Shown here: one piece after another, positions 22,267-33,051 of the stretch | Layout of the letters: each line of letters begins with the position of its first letter | How positions within the stretch are numbered: position 1 is the first letter of the stretch | Assembly (NCBI GenBank): GCA_015847255.1 | Contig: JADLZK010005508.1 | Location: 1-64,000, forward strand | Direction: 5' to 3' | DNA from: Hyparrhenia diplandra | Lineage: Eukaryota; Streptophyta; Magnoliopsida; Poales; Poaceae | Length of the DNA: 64,000 bases | Notes under the pieces: model-generated | Seen by the model: the letters and a program-made list of their open reading frames with translations, nothing else | Told to the model about the DNA's origin: nothing | Databases searched by the model: none | Program-made: the position numbers and the translations under genes

Positions 22267-23546
22267 TGTAAGTGCAATCAACCTCTAATGTGGGTTTTGG
22301 TGTTGATGACAATCTAAATAGAGGACTAATGAGATTTATCGAGTTGACAAGCAGGCAATAAGCAAAGAGGACATTGCAAACCTTAAGGAGGAGTACCCGA
22401 TTCGATTTTTTGTTGGTACTTCAAGAAAGGAGGTTTATATTCTTTTTACATTTTGAATTTGAGTATAGGACACGCCGTACTATCAAGAGGGATTAGAACT
22501 ACTGTGTCAAAGCGTGCAACCAAGTGCTCATATTCACACCACATAACCTCCAGCTCCAAACTTAGTCAGCCATTCAAACACTTTCTATTTCCATGCTGAC
22601 TAAGGCTGAGCGGCGGTGCCGCCGAGCAGGCAGTGTCGCTTGGTCATGAGCGGCGGTGCCGCTCGTGATCTGACCGTTGGGAGGGGAGTATTTATACTTT
22701 TCCTTTCTACCCCCAACAGTTACCTTTCTTATCCTCTGCTCACTTTTGACGGAAAGGATCCAAGTGCTCAGCTCTCTCTCCTCCATTGAAGCTCCTCACT
22801 CCCTCAAGCAAATCCATCGATTCCACCATCGATTCTTGAGTGTGAGGGCTGCAAACTTCGATTGGAAGGGAGCTCCACTGATCTTCATCGTTCTAGAGGC
22901 ACTTGGTTCGCACTTTGGCCGACGGTTTTGGTTCTTTACTCTTGGAGCTTGCTCCTAGCCGGCTAGTGCGTCGCCCTTGAGCTTGCCAACTTGTGTGGCA
23001 GCCTAGGGAGGTTTGTAACACCCTCTTGCATCTAATATATTACCCCACATCTCTAGGATTCGGTTCCTAGACTTGTGAACGAGGCAAAGAGGCAAACCTT
23101 TGTGGTGAGCTCATTCCTTTGTGGAACCTCAACAACGTGGACTTAGGCAAGCCTTTGTGGCGAGCTGAACCACGGGATAAATCACCGTGTCACCGTGTGC
23201 TTGATTTACTTTACATTGCTTATATATCGTTGTTGTTGAGAGATTCTAGGGTTTGAGGCCGATCTACTTGTATACCCTCGATCTGCTTGTTTCAGCTCTT
23301 GATCTGCAATTCATACCTGTCCAGGAACCAAGAAAAATTACTCGATCTACTTTTCATTGGACAGGTTTTGAAGCGTGAGCTGATATTCTTCGCGAGAGCG
23401 GCGGTGCCGCTTAGTGGAGCGGCGGTGCCACTCGGAGCGGCGGTGCCGTTGGTTCAAGCGGGCGGTGCCGCTTGGTAACCCGGCGTTTCGAGTTGATTTT
23501 TGAAATAGGCCTATTCCCCCCCCTCTAGGCGTCCAGCGATCCTACA
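22267..23546 (+). repeat. 5' LTR of the Level 1 SIRE-like element
   Basis: It begins TGTAAGTGCAATCAACC and includes TTTTGGTGTTGATGACAA, which is typical of SIRE/Maximus LTRs. It ends CCCCCCCCTCTAGGCG...CCTACA, the C-rich end typical of this lineage. A TATA-like GTATTTATAC lies near 22687. The motif GCGGCGGTGCCGC and variants occur in two clusters (22608-22665 and 23395-23475). The right LTR is outside the window, so the start is judged from the TG and from family resemblance. Confidence 0.75.
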
Positions 23547-23562
23547 AGTAGTATCGAGCTTG
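23547..23562 (+). other. Primer-binding site of the Level 1 element (altered)
   Basis: AGTAGTATCGAGCTTG follows the LTR end directly. It differs from the usual Copia site TGGTATCAGAGC, complementary to the 3' end of initiator tRNA-Met, by one substitution and one lost A. The lost base could be a sequence error. Confidence 0.6.
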
Positions 23563-23593
23563 TTTACCGTTAAAGCGCTTCACCGCGTGAAGT

Positions 23594-24718
23594 ATGGATA
23601 CCGTGAGGTGGTTCAATCAAGGCGGAGCCGAAGGCATCCACGCCAAGCCTACGGCTTCCGGCGGCGAGCTCTCCTCGTCATCCTCTCTCTCGGCAGCCAC
23701 TGATCCAGAGAGAAGGGAGGCAAGGAGACAAAGAAAAGAAAAGAAAGCCGCCAAGGAAGCTAGAAGAGTTGAGCGTGAGAAAGCCAAGAAGCAAGAAGAA
23801 GATGCAAGCATGCAGCTCATTGAGAAACTCAAGAGAAGAGATGAAAGAAAGAGAATAAGAGAAGAAAGACTCAAAAGAAGAGAAGAAAGAAGCAAGAAAA
23901 TGGCGGAACTTGATGCTCAATCAAGTGAGTTATCAAGTAGTTCTGATGATGGTGATGATGATGAGTCTTATGTGCCAAAGAGCAAGAAGAATGAGAAGAA
24001 GAAGGATGAGGGCAGCAGCAACAACAACAAATTTCTTTGCTATATCCTTTAACTATAACTCTCTTTTCTCTAACCGTGATAGGAAGTCATTCATCAATGT
24101 TCCCGTGGGGAAGTTGCCTCACTTTGATGGGACCAACTATGCCAAGTGGAAGCATGTGATGAGTGCCTATCTTAATGGCATTCACCCGGTCTTTGGGATA
24201 TTGTGTGCAGTGGATATGAGCCTCCGGTGAACCCCAAGTCACCCACAAATGAAGAGATGATAGCAGCCCATCTCAATGGCCAAGCTACAAGCATCCTCCT
24301 AAGTGCTCTAGATGGAAATGAGTACAATAGGGTGATGAATGTGAATGTGGCAAAGAAGATTTGGGACACTTTGGTTCTTGCACATGAAGGTGTTGATAAA
24401 GTAAGAAAAGCAAAGATTGACTTGTTGAAGGCAAAGCTCAACCGGTTTGTGATAATTGAAGAGGAAGGTGCCCAAGAGATGTTTGACCGGTTGATGGTTC
24501 TAGTTGGAAAGATTAGAGGATATGAAGATGAAGAGCTTGATGATCACAAGGTGGTGAAGATCATGCTTGAAGCCTATGCACCTAGAAATGAGACCGTAGT
24601 CACCTTGATAAGAGACAAGAAAAGATTTGAGTACTTCACTCCTAATGATGTGCTTGGGAGATTGCTCACCTTTGACATGCAAAGGGAAGAGGCAAATGAG
24701 AGGAAGAAACTTGGTGAG
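23594..24718 (+). pseudogene. Level 1 gag, first part
   Basis: This part begins at ATG 23594 and encodes a long highly charged helix rich in K, R and E (about residues 35-120), predicted coiled coil, then a serine/aspartate-rich linker. After a frameshift near 24030 follows the conserved Copia gag entry LPHFDGTNYAKWK (about 24115-24155). After another shift near 24200 comes the UBN2-type gag core with WDTLVLAHEG, KIDLLKAKLNRF and ANERKKLGE. Gag forms the virus-like particle that packages the element's RNA. The insertion of Level 2 falls after KKLGE. Confidence 0.8.
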
Positions 24719-25265
24719 TGTGGATATAGGATCACCTAAGAACTCTACCGAGTTGTACGCAGGGTTCTATCCAAGCCTGCGGCCCCAAACAACTCCCAGA
24801 AGGCAATGGAAGCATAGCTACGGTGACTTCTGTTGTAACTAGGATAGAACACTAGTCAGGTTACCTTGTAAAGGGTTTGGCTGTTCGGTTCCTCTACGGA
24901 CAACCCTCTCTGTATCCGACTAGGATCGTAGTGAGTTCCTTGGCCCCTTGGACTATAAAAGGCGGCCAAGGAACACCTCGTAGAGGAGAGCGCAAGTACG
25001 CACGTACAGAACACAAGCTTGGCATCGACCAAGCGCTGTAAGCTTCACAGCCGATTCTCGGCTGACCCCATCAATCAAAAACAGGCTCACGCCGACTGGA
25101 CGTAAAGGTCTTTACTCGATCCTTGATCGAGGGCCCGAACCGAAGATAAAAACCCCGCTCTCCATGTCACCGGCAAGAACAAACCGCCGGGCTCTAGGTT
25201 CGCCGAGGCCCGAACAAACCGCCCGGTTCACCCGCGGGCGTGCTCTCGATCGTAAAACATCGATA
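24719..25265 (+). repeat. 5' LTR of the Level 2 Gypsy element
   Basis: It starts TGTGGATATAGGATCACC and ends CATCGATA where the right LTR has CATCGACA. A promoter TATA box (ACTATAAAAGGCGG) lies at 24953-24966. The differences from the right LTR include many small indels. Confidence 0.88.
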
Positions 25266-25285
25266 CCGGGCGCGCCGGGTAGGCT
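25266..25285 (+). other. Primer-binding region of the Level 2 element
   Basis: CCGGGCGCGCCGGGTAGG follows the LTR. It corresponds to the TTGGCGCGCCAGGTAGG-type site usual after Gypsy LTRs of this kind in grasses, with small differences. The tRNA used was not assigned. Confidence 0.55.
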
Positions 25286-25300
25286 CTCGTCGATTTCAGC

Positions 25301-27490
25301 ATGAGGGTCCGGCGACCACGACATCATGAGTACGCCGACGAGGAAGACGATCATCTTCAGATCATGGGCTTTGCGAGATCGACGACAACGGCGAAACTCG
25401 GTTACACCATCATGGACTCCAAGACCGAAGAACCAGAACTCGTCGAGAAACTCCAGCAACTGACGATTGCCGAAGCCGCCTCGGAAACGGAGAACAAGTT
25501 CGAATCTTGCTCAGGAACTAGCACGGAAGGGCCCAAACCCGAAACCAACTCGGGGAAGGTGAACAACCGGGACCCGAATACGAACCCGAAGCAACTCGGC
25601 ACGACTCCAACTCCGGCTTGAAGAGGGAAGCTACTCCAACTTGGAAACTCTTTTCAACCAATACTTTTCCAAATCAGAGAAAGAAGGCGAGTTCGGATAT
25701 AACCCTGGACACCAGTCCAGATTACCTTTTCAATTTCCTACAGGATTACGCAATGCAGCACACGCGTATTCAAGGAGCGCCAGGACTACTCTGAAGAGAA
25801 GATTGGAGATTCCTTTGGAGGGCGCACAAAGAGGGCTCATATTGACGAGAACCCCAGAGGAGTGCATCATCCACTGGCCAAGAACCCTCAGCAAAGCCGA
25901 TCGTCAAGCAACGGGGACGAACGGGGAGGTCCATCATCGTGAGGTCCATCCCAGGCGGAAGGAGTGGCGACCCAAAGCTACAGCTGCAAAGGAAGTCTTC
26001 ATGGTGGCTACGACAGCATACTCCGCTTAACCGACCGGAGGTCCCCGACATCAGGTCCACTGACGAAGGCCTATCCAACATCTCGGCGGATGAAAGAACC
26101 CTCGACGACGAAGGAGAACTCCAACGTCAAGAAAGGCTAAGAAGAAACAAGCTGAAGGGAGGACGCCGAATCAGGGCGAACGCGCACATGCAAGCTCTGA
26201 ACAAATATCAAGCCGATCTACACGAGTACGAGTTTGAAATCTGAAAGAGAAGTGAAGATGATCAAAAGGGCTACCGGGGAAAGACTACATGGGTTGATTG
26301 ACCGCCTGAAGACTGCACTGCACCTGAATGACGAGGAGAGACTCATCAAGGAGGCATTGCAAAAGGCTGTCCGAGAAAGAGACCCCAGGACATCGCAGTC
26401 AAAGGCAAACAGCTCTCATGTTCCAAGAAGTCGATCCAACGTCTTTGAAAGGCTGGGAAGGCCAGAGGGTTCCAACAACTCCAGGAGGGATGGTAGACAA
26501 TACCAGAGACCCCCAAGGGAAAGCCCCACACCAAGACTAAGCCGACGAGAAGAGGTCGTGGAGTCGACATATCGACCTACTAGGACTCATCCAAAAGGAG
26601 GAAGAACCTCAGGAGGATTTGAAGAAAGGACGACGAAAAGCTACGACAGGTTTCCTTGCTTTTTGAAAAGATTGCAGGAAGTCAAGCTACCCCCGAAGTT
26701 CAAGCCTTCAAACCACTCAAAATACGATGGGAAAATAGAGCCCAGACAATGGCTCAGAGTCTACTCACAATCCATTGAGCTGGCTGGAGGAGATGATGAC
26801 GCAAAAGCCGTCTTCTTTCCCATGGCCCTAGAGGCTCTACCGCTCCAATGGTTCGACAAGATCGAAGAGGGCTCAATCCGATACTGGGAAGACTTACAGA
26901 AAGCATTCTGTAGCAACTTCGCAGGAATCATCACCCATCCTATTACTCAGGCTGAGTTGAAAAGCCTCAAGCAGAAGCCAGGAGAATCCCTGAGAGATTA
27001 CTACCGAAGATTTGGGGAGATGAGATCCCAAGTGCATGACATCACCAAAAGGGAAGTGATAGACGCCTTCGGCAACGGGATTTTCTCAAGATGGCAGTTC
27101 TCAGATTTCTACAAGGACAACCCGAGGACAAATGAGCAGTTCAAGCTTACTGTTGAGAAGATGATCGGAGCTGAAGAAAGAACCCGAGATCGTTTTCCAG
27201 AAAGAAAGAACTCAGAGGCTCCGAAGAAAGATCAGAACAACTCTCAACAGCAAAAGAAGCGAGGACCAGACAATACTGTCGCAATGGCGGAGAAGTCAAA
27301 GAAACCTTACAAACAAAGGTTCAACAACAACAACAATGGCGACAGGAACAGAAGCAATATCAAGCTAGAAGACCTACCCTGCATCTACCATCCTGGAGCT
27401 CCGCACACGCTCGGAAATTGTACCACTTTCCAGGAAAAGTACAAGGGAGGGAACAACTCCGCTCGAAGGGGAACAATCAAGAAAAAGTAG
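25301..27490 (+). CDS. Level 2 gag, frameshifted in its N-terminal third
   Basis: Gag starts at ATG 25301, 35 bp after the LTR, and passes through frameshifts near 25620, 25940 and 26235 before a long intact frame (26234-27490, 418 residues). The Gypsy gag core (retrotrans_gag) lies at about 26650-27200 with KFKPSNHSKYDGK, ELAGGDDDAKA, LPLQWF, WEDLQKAF and GESLRDYYRRFGE. Near the end is a basic asparagine-rich stretch and an atypical zinc-knuckle-like segment, CIYHPGAPHTLGNC (about 27380-27420), in place of the standard CCHC. Gag assembles the particle and binds RNA. Confidence 0.82.
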
Positions 27491-27499
27491 AAGAAGCCA

Positions 27500-28300
27500 T
27501 TGAAGAGCCTAAGACGGGGGATTTTCAGAAAGCAACAAGATCCCTAAACGTCATATTCTCTGGAGTACCCAGATCAAAGAGCAAAAGACAAGACAAACCT
27601 GGCACTCCGATCAATCATGGCAGCGAGAACCCAGCCAGCACGCGCTACCTCAATTGGTCCCAATATCCGATTCAGTTCACCGGGGAGGATCAATGGACAA
27701 GCATGGGCAACGCCGGCCTATACCCTTTGGTGCTGGAACCCACAATAGCCAGAGTAACTGTTACCAAGGTATTGATCGACGGAGGAGCCGGGTTGAATAT
27801 CATATTCTCGTAAACACCGGACAAGATGGGACTAGACCTCTCCGGACTCATCGCCCCTTCAAGCACTCCTTTCTATGGAATAGTGCCCGGACGAAAGCAG
27901 CTATACCAATTGGACAAGTCACCTTGCGGTCACATTTGGATCTCCAACAAATTACCGGACAGAGTACATCAAGTTCGGAAGTAGCGGATCTCGAGTCACC
28001 ATACCACGCCATCATGGGGAGACCTGCTATTGCAAAGTTCATGGCCATTCCACACTACCCGTATCTTCTACTAAAGATGCCGGCAGACCTTTTGGGGTTC
28101 TTTCCATCAAAGGAGACCTCAAGAAAGCTTTCGTGTGCGACGTACAAGCCGTGGAAATCGCAAAACAAGACAGAGGAGCTCTTGGAGAAAAAGGAACTCA
28201 ACCGGATGGCAGAGGATACAAACCCGGAAGAAGAACTCGAGATACCGGCCAAGAAGCAAGCAATTCCGGTTCCGCCGTAAGAGGCCGACGTCAAGCACAT
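27500..28300 (+). pseudogene. Level 2 protease region
   Basis: The retropepsin active-site stretch is VLIDGGAGLNIIF (about 27770-27810), with DGG where most retropepsins have DTG or DSG; this variant is usual in the Tat lineage. A frameshift and stop follow directly at 27811. Downstream pieces (SPYHAIMGRPAIAKFMAI at about 28000-28050) match the end of the protease domain. The enzyme would cut the gag-pol polyprotein. Confidence 0.72.
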
Positions 28301-28579
28301 TGATCTACAAACGGGCGATCCTTCCAAGACGGCGATCATCAAGTGCCCACCTATCTCAAAATAGAAATTCGGCTCACCCGGCTTCCTAAGGCAACATAAA
28401 GATATATTTGCACGAAACAGCCAGACATGCCCGGTGTACCAAGGGAGTCTGGCCGAGCTAATGTAATTGACATCAATATGGGATCCAAACCCATCAAGCA
28501 AAGACTAAGGAGGTTTTCACCGTAAAAAAGAAGGAAGCCATCAAAAAGGAGATTGCAAAACTACTTGCGGCGAGGGTTC

Positions 28580-29215
28580 ATCGAGAAATCCTACATCCTG
28601 ACTGGCTAGCCAACCCGGTTGGTTCAGAAGAAGAACACCTCGACCGGGCGAATGTGTGTGGACTACACAGACCTCAACAAGCATTGCCCAAAGGACCCTT
28701 TCAGGCTTCCAAGGATTGACCAAATAGTAGACTCAACAGTAGGATTAGCTTTACTATCGTTCTTGGACTGCTATTCAGGGTACCATCAGATTGCACTGAA
28801 GAAAGAAGATCAGAGCAAAACCTCTTTCATCACCCCCTTCGGTGCCTACTGCTACAAAACAATGTCCTTCGGATTGAAGAACGCCGGAGCAACGTATCAA
28901 AGAGCGATCTGAGACTTATTTGGGAGAGCAGATTGGCAAAAAAAATGCCGAAGCCTCCACGTAGATGATGTGGTGGTGAAGACAAGAGAACCGTAAAACT
29001 CTAATTCAAGACTTGGAAGAGACTTTTAAGAGTCTCAAAAAATGGAAGTGGAAGCTCAACCCAACAAAATGCGTCTTTGGAGTTCCTTCGGGATAGCTAC
29101 TGGGATTCTTGGTCAGCAACAGAGGCATCGAAGCCAGCACCAAGCAGATCAAGGCCATCAACGAGATGACACAACCCTGAAGCGTCAAGGACGTCCAGAA
29201 ACTCACAGGGTGCAT
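28580..29215 (+). pseudogene. Level 2 reverse transcriptase
   Basis: Visible RT blocks: GRMCVDYTDLNKHCPKDPF, LLSFLDCYSGYHQI, KTSFITPFGAYCYKTMSFG and LKNAGATYQRAI (28619-28909), then a TGA. The catalytic HVDDVVVKT follows (about 28960-28985), where YVDD is usual. The block KLNPTKCVFGVPSG (about 29050-29095) follows with another stop. Several stops and shifts separate the blocks, so this is not an active frame as read. Confidence 0.82.
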
Positions 29216-29798
29216 GGCGGCACTCAACAGATTCATATCAAAGCTTGGAGAGAAAGGGCTACCCTTCTTCAAACTCATCAAGACAAAAGGAGAATTTAAA
29301 TGGACAGAGGAGGCTGACAAAGCGTTTGAAGAGCTCAAGCAGTACCTTACAACAGCTCCGGTCCTAACACCTCCAAAGGATCAAGAAGAACTACTGCTAT
29401 ACATAGCAGCAACAAGTACAGTGGTCAGCTCAGCAATCATCGTGGAAAGAGAAGAGCCCGAGCAACCTAACAAGGTCCAGAGGCCAGTTTACTACGTGAG
29501 CGAAGTTCTATCTGAGTCCAAGGCTCGGTACCCTCACGTACAAAAACTACTCTACACCATACTGATCACATCAAGGAAGCTACGACACTACTTCGACAGT
29601 CACAAGATAACAGAGGTAACTGACTCACCACTGGGTGACATCCTGAGGAACAGAGATTCAACAGGCCGCATATCAAAATGGGCAGTAGAACTCGGAGCAA
29701 TGAATCTAGAGTTCACCCCAAGAAGAGCAATCAAATCCCAGGCGCTACCAGGACTTCATAGCAGAGTGGACGGAGCTCCAACAACCCATATCCGATGA
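29214..29798 (+). CDS. Level 2 RNase H (pol part, open frame)
   Basis: An open segment of 194 residues begins with the RT thumb MAALNRFISKLGEKGLPFF. It continues with the RNase H-like domain: LLLYIAATSTVVSSAI, RPVYYVSEVL, SKARYPHVQKL, HYFDSHKI and WAVELGAMNLEF. It degrades the RNA strand of the RNA-DNA hybrid. The frame ends at 29798, where the second RNase H should begin. Confidence 0.78.
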   Translation: MAALNRFISKLGEKGLPFFKLIKTKGEFKWTEEADKAFEELKQYLTTAPVLTPPKDQEELLLYIAATSTVVSSAIIVEREEPEQPNKVQRPVYYVSEVLSESKARYPHVQKLLYTILITSRKLRHYFDSHKITEVTDSPLGDILRNRDSTGRISKWAVELGAMNLEFTPRRAIKSQALPGLHSRVDGAPTTHIR

Positions 29799-30230
29799 CA
29801 TCAAGAAGCATTGGAACATGTACTTTGATGGATCGTTGAAGCTAGGGGAGCAGGAGCCGAGATTTTATTCATATCTCCAGAAGGAAGACAACTCAAGTAC
29901 GTGCTGCAAATCATGTGGCAGGCTACAAACAACGAGGCTGAGTATGAAGCACTCATCCATGGCCTCAAGATAGCAAGAACTCTGGGAATCAAGAGACTAC
30001 AAGTATACGGCTGACGCGGTTGTCATCAATCAAGTCAACAAGGATTTGGGGACTGCACAAAGGACAATATGGGCCTCTATTGCGCAGAAGTACGCAAACT
30101 GGAAAAGAACTTCCAAGGCCTAGAGATCCTACATGTGCTCAGAGACACGAACGTGGCAGCAGACGTGCTAGCCAAACTCGGATCTGACAGAGCCCAAGTC
30201 CCACCAGGAGTATTCGTCGAAGAACTCTTG
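29799..30230 (+). pseudogene. Level 2 second (Tat-type) RNase H
   Basis: A second RNase H fold follows the first: WNMYFDGS (about 29810), NNEAEYEALIHGLKIAR (about 29925-29975), then after a TGA at 30011 the end block RDTNVAADVLAKLGSDRA (about 30145-30195). The DGS, E and D positions match RNase H catalytic residues. An additional RNase H between RT-RH and integrase is the accepted mark of the Tat lineage. Confidence 0.75.
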
Positions 30231-30239
30231 AAACCATCC

Positions 30240-30947
30240 ATCAAGGAGAATCCAGAAGAATACAACATGGAGCAAGCAGCTCTAAACGGAGTAATGATAA
30301 TCTCTCCAGGTCGAAGAACAACTCCCTGGATCGAAGACATCATAAACTTCATCAAGAACAAGACACTACCCGAAGACAAAGCTGAAGCAACCAGGATCTT
30401 GAGAAGAAGCAAGAACTACGTGCTCATCAAAGACAATCTTTACAAAAGAGCAGCATCATCAGGAGTACTACTCAAGTGCATAAGCTTTGAAGAACGAAAG
30501 GACATCCTCCAAGAAATCCACTCTGGATGCTGTGGAAACCACGCAGCGTCAAGAACCCTCGTGGGAAAAGTATTCAGAATAGGATACTACTGGCCAACAG
30601 CCCTCAAAGACGCAGAAGAACTCGTCAGAAAATGCAAAGGATGCCAGATGTTTGCAAGACAAGCACATGTGCCAGCACACAACCTGATCTGCATACCTCC
30701 ATCATGGCCTTTCTCGTGCTGGGGACTGGATCAAGTCGGACCACTCAAGAGAGCAAAAGGAGGATATGAGTACATCTACGTCGCCATCGACAAATTCACC
30801 AAGTGGATAGAGTACAAGCCATTGGTCACCTTCAGCTCAACCAAAGCAGTCGAGTTCATCCAAGAGATCATGCACAGATTTGGGATGCCCAACAGAATCA
30901 TTACTGACCTCGGATCACCGTTCACGGCAGCAGAATTTGAAGACTGG
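30240..30947 (+). CDS. Level 2 integrase, first part (split by Level 3)
   Basis: The zinc-binding HHCC domain is visible: IHSGCCGNHAASRTL and CKGCQMFA. The catalytic core follows with WGLDQVGPL (first Asp), YVAIDKFTKWIEY, and RIITDLGSPFTAAEFEDW (second Asp). The frame is open from ATG 30069. The Level 3 element starts directly after EDW, before the catalytic Glu. Integrase joins the cDNA to target DNA. Confidence 0.85.
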
Positions 30948-32047
30948 TGTCGTGGTCTAATACCACCGTCACAGTAATGTCTGGCTAATGCGTGCTCCGA
31001 TGGCCTAGCTCTAGAGACAATGACACGAGATTTATACTGGTTCGGGGCTAATCGCGCTCCCTAGTCCAGTGTGATCACTATCCGAGCTCAAATGCTCATA
31101 CCGGGGCTCAGTACAAGCAAGGCGAGAGAGGGAGAGGGCTCCCAAGTCTCTATGATTGAGGCTAGTGCCAATATCAAGTGGATGTGTGTGTGAGTTGAGA
31201 GTGAACCCTTGTTGTTCCCCCTCATCCCAGAGGCCTACCCCTCCTTTTATAGTCGCAAGGGGGGCAGGGGACATGAGCTCCCCTCGGGATGCGGACTTGA
31301 AGAAGTAAAACATATGTGAGGGTAGTGGAAGCGGTGAAGAGCTCTCGGATGAGCTCCCAATTCGGTGAGAGCTCCCTTCGAGCTCCCGAGTGCTTTGGGC
31401 GTCGAAATCGGTCGTCGTCGTACGCGGGAATCGCGGTTTGGGCAATGGTCAGGCGTCGCCCTGTCTCCAATCGTAGTTGGAAGACGTCTTCTCGGTATGG
31501 GGGTGTCCATACCGTCGATGGGAAGGCGTACCCCGTATGTACCTGCGCGACACTATGGCGGAGCTGTTGGAGCCGACGGGGTATGGCGCGGTGGTCGAAT
31601 GACCTCTCCCCCGTAGCCGTAGTGCTACGTGGCAGCGGCATGTCGATAGTGGTTGAGCTTGTCGAGAGTCGTTGGCCAACCCCCGCACCCGCAGCTTCTT
31701 TTGAGAAGGCAGGCGGACGAGCTCTCGGCAGTTGTCGCCCCGAGGCCCATCGTGAGGGAGCTGGGGCGAGACGGAAAGAGGTCCCGGGACAAGGTTGAGC
31801 GCGTTGAAGACAAGGGAGCTCGTCGTCAAGAGATTCGAAAGCAAGAGCGGAACAACGGATCTCTGTCCGAGTAGCTCGTTTATGAGAGCCCGAGCGAGAC
31901 GGAGGCTTGTCCCTGCGTGGAGAGCTCTTATGTGGTGAAGACTTCGTGTGCCACGGTAGGATGTCCTTGCTTTCTCATGATCGGGGTTCGGGATTATGTT
32001 TGGGCTGAGAGCTCGCTCACGGGTATCCCAAATATCGATCCCCCACA
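30948..32047 (-). repeat. 3' LTR of the Level 3 element (left copy)
   Basis: On the minus strand it begins TGTGGGGGATCGATATTTGG and ends AGACCACGACA. It is nearly identical to the right copy; the differences are mostly one- or two-base indels and short changed patches. Confidence 0.87.
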
Positions 32048-32899
32048 GTAGCCCCCGAGCATTTGGGGGAGAAGAGGTCTCTCCTGCATGATGCTGTCCG
32101 CGTGGCGGTCTTCTTTGTAGCGAGGGACCCTTGTTTGAGGAATGATGTTCGTTCGTGGGCGTGGCGGAAGCGCCCGCTGGGTGTAGCCCCCAGGCCCGCG
32201 TGGAGAATAGTAGATTCTCGCGGAGGCTTTTTTTAGAATTTTCGTGGGCTCATCGACCCGCTACTCTATGATTGTTCGCGGAGGTGGTGTTCGAGCTCGA
32301 TCTTGCCTTGTTAGCCAAGATCGAGTGCTCGGTGAGCTGCCATCGGATAGTCCCGGTGAGGCTCGAGCTCGTCAGCTCGTTCGTCTGATCAGCTGGTGGA
32401 TCAACCTCAGGTTCTGAGAGCCCGACTTCCGTGGTCCTTGAGCCCCCGAGCGTTGTCTCGGGCGAGGCGCTTCCTCATCGGAGAGGTTAGCTCGGAGTCG
32501 ATCGTAGCCCTCAGTGACCCAGACGCGCGCAAGCAAAAGCCCCCGAGCCTTTTCGAGAGCTCGAGGCGCGGGCCGCCGATGCCGCCGCAAAGGCGCCCTC
32601 GCCCGTGGTATCTCCGGGTGGCTCTCAAAGCTCACGAGTTGAGCTAGCCTTCGGAACCCCGAGGCGGTGAGCTCGCGTTGCTGAGCTCTCGGATTTTACC
32701 CGTTGTGTAAAAAATAGCCGTTGAGATCTTACCGTTGGGATTTTTACCGTTGGCGGGGGGTTATCCCATTAATGCCGTGGCCGCCGGCTTCCGCCGTGTC
32801 GCCAAGACGCGTCGATCTCGCGGTGTCCGTTGCGGGCTTAACGCGGGCGTGTGGCGGGCCCCCAAGTTTCATTTGGCCGCCTCCGCCGCGCAAGAGCTC
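32048..32899 (-). other. Level 3 region before the 3' LTR with polypurine tracts
   Basis: Read on the minus strand, the tract ATGCTCGGGGGCTAC ends at the LTR border (plus strand GTAGCCCCCGAGCAT, 32048-32062) and is the plus-strand primer candidate. Related copies occur at about 32183 (GTAGCCCCCAGGC), 32440 (GAGCCCCCGAGCG) and 32540 (AAGCCCCCGAGCC). Minus-strand coding was not seen. On the plus strand this is upstream DNA of the antisense gene. Confidence 0.6.
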
Positions 32900-32907
32900 T
32901 ATAAATA
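32900..32907 (+). promoter_or_regulatory. TATA box of the plus-strand antisense gene in Level 3
   Basis: TATAAATA, in the context CTCTATAAATAGG, lies 145 bp upstream of ATG 33052 and faces against the retrotransposon's own transcription. The region after it is C-rich and pyrimidine-rich like a grass 5' UTR. Confidence 0.55.
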
Positions 32908-33051
32908 GGCGAGATCGGGAGCGGATTCGCCTTCCCGTTTCTTGCCTTCCCGCACACGAGAGAAAGAGAAAGTTCGATCGCCGCCACCTGCCCGTAGATC
33001 TGATCCTCCACCACCCCCTCGCTTCACCGGTGGCCTGTTCGGGACCGAGAG

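Noticed and set aside
23617..23920. Minus-strand leucine/serine-rich open frames resembling membrane proteins
   Set aside because: They are the complement of the charged coiled-coil part of the Level 1 gag.
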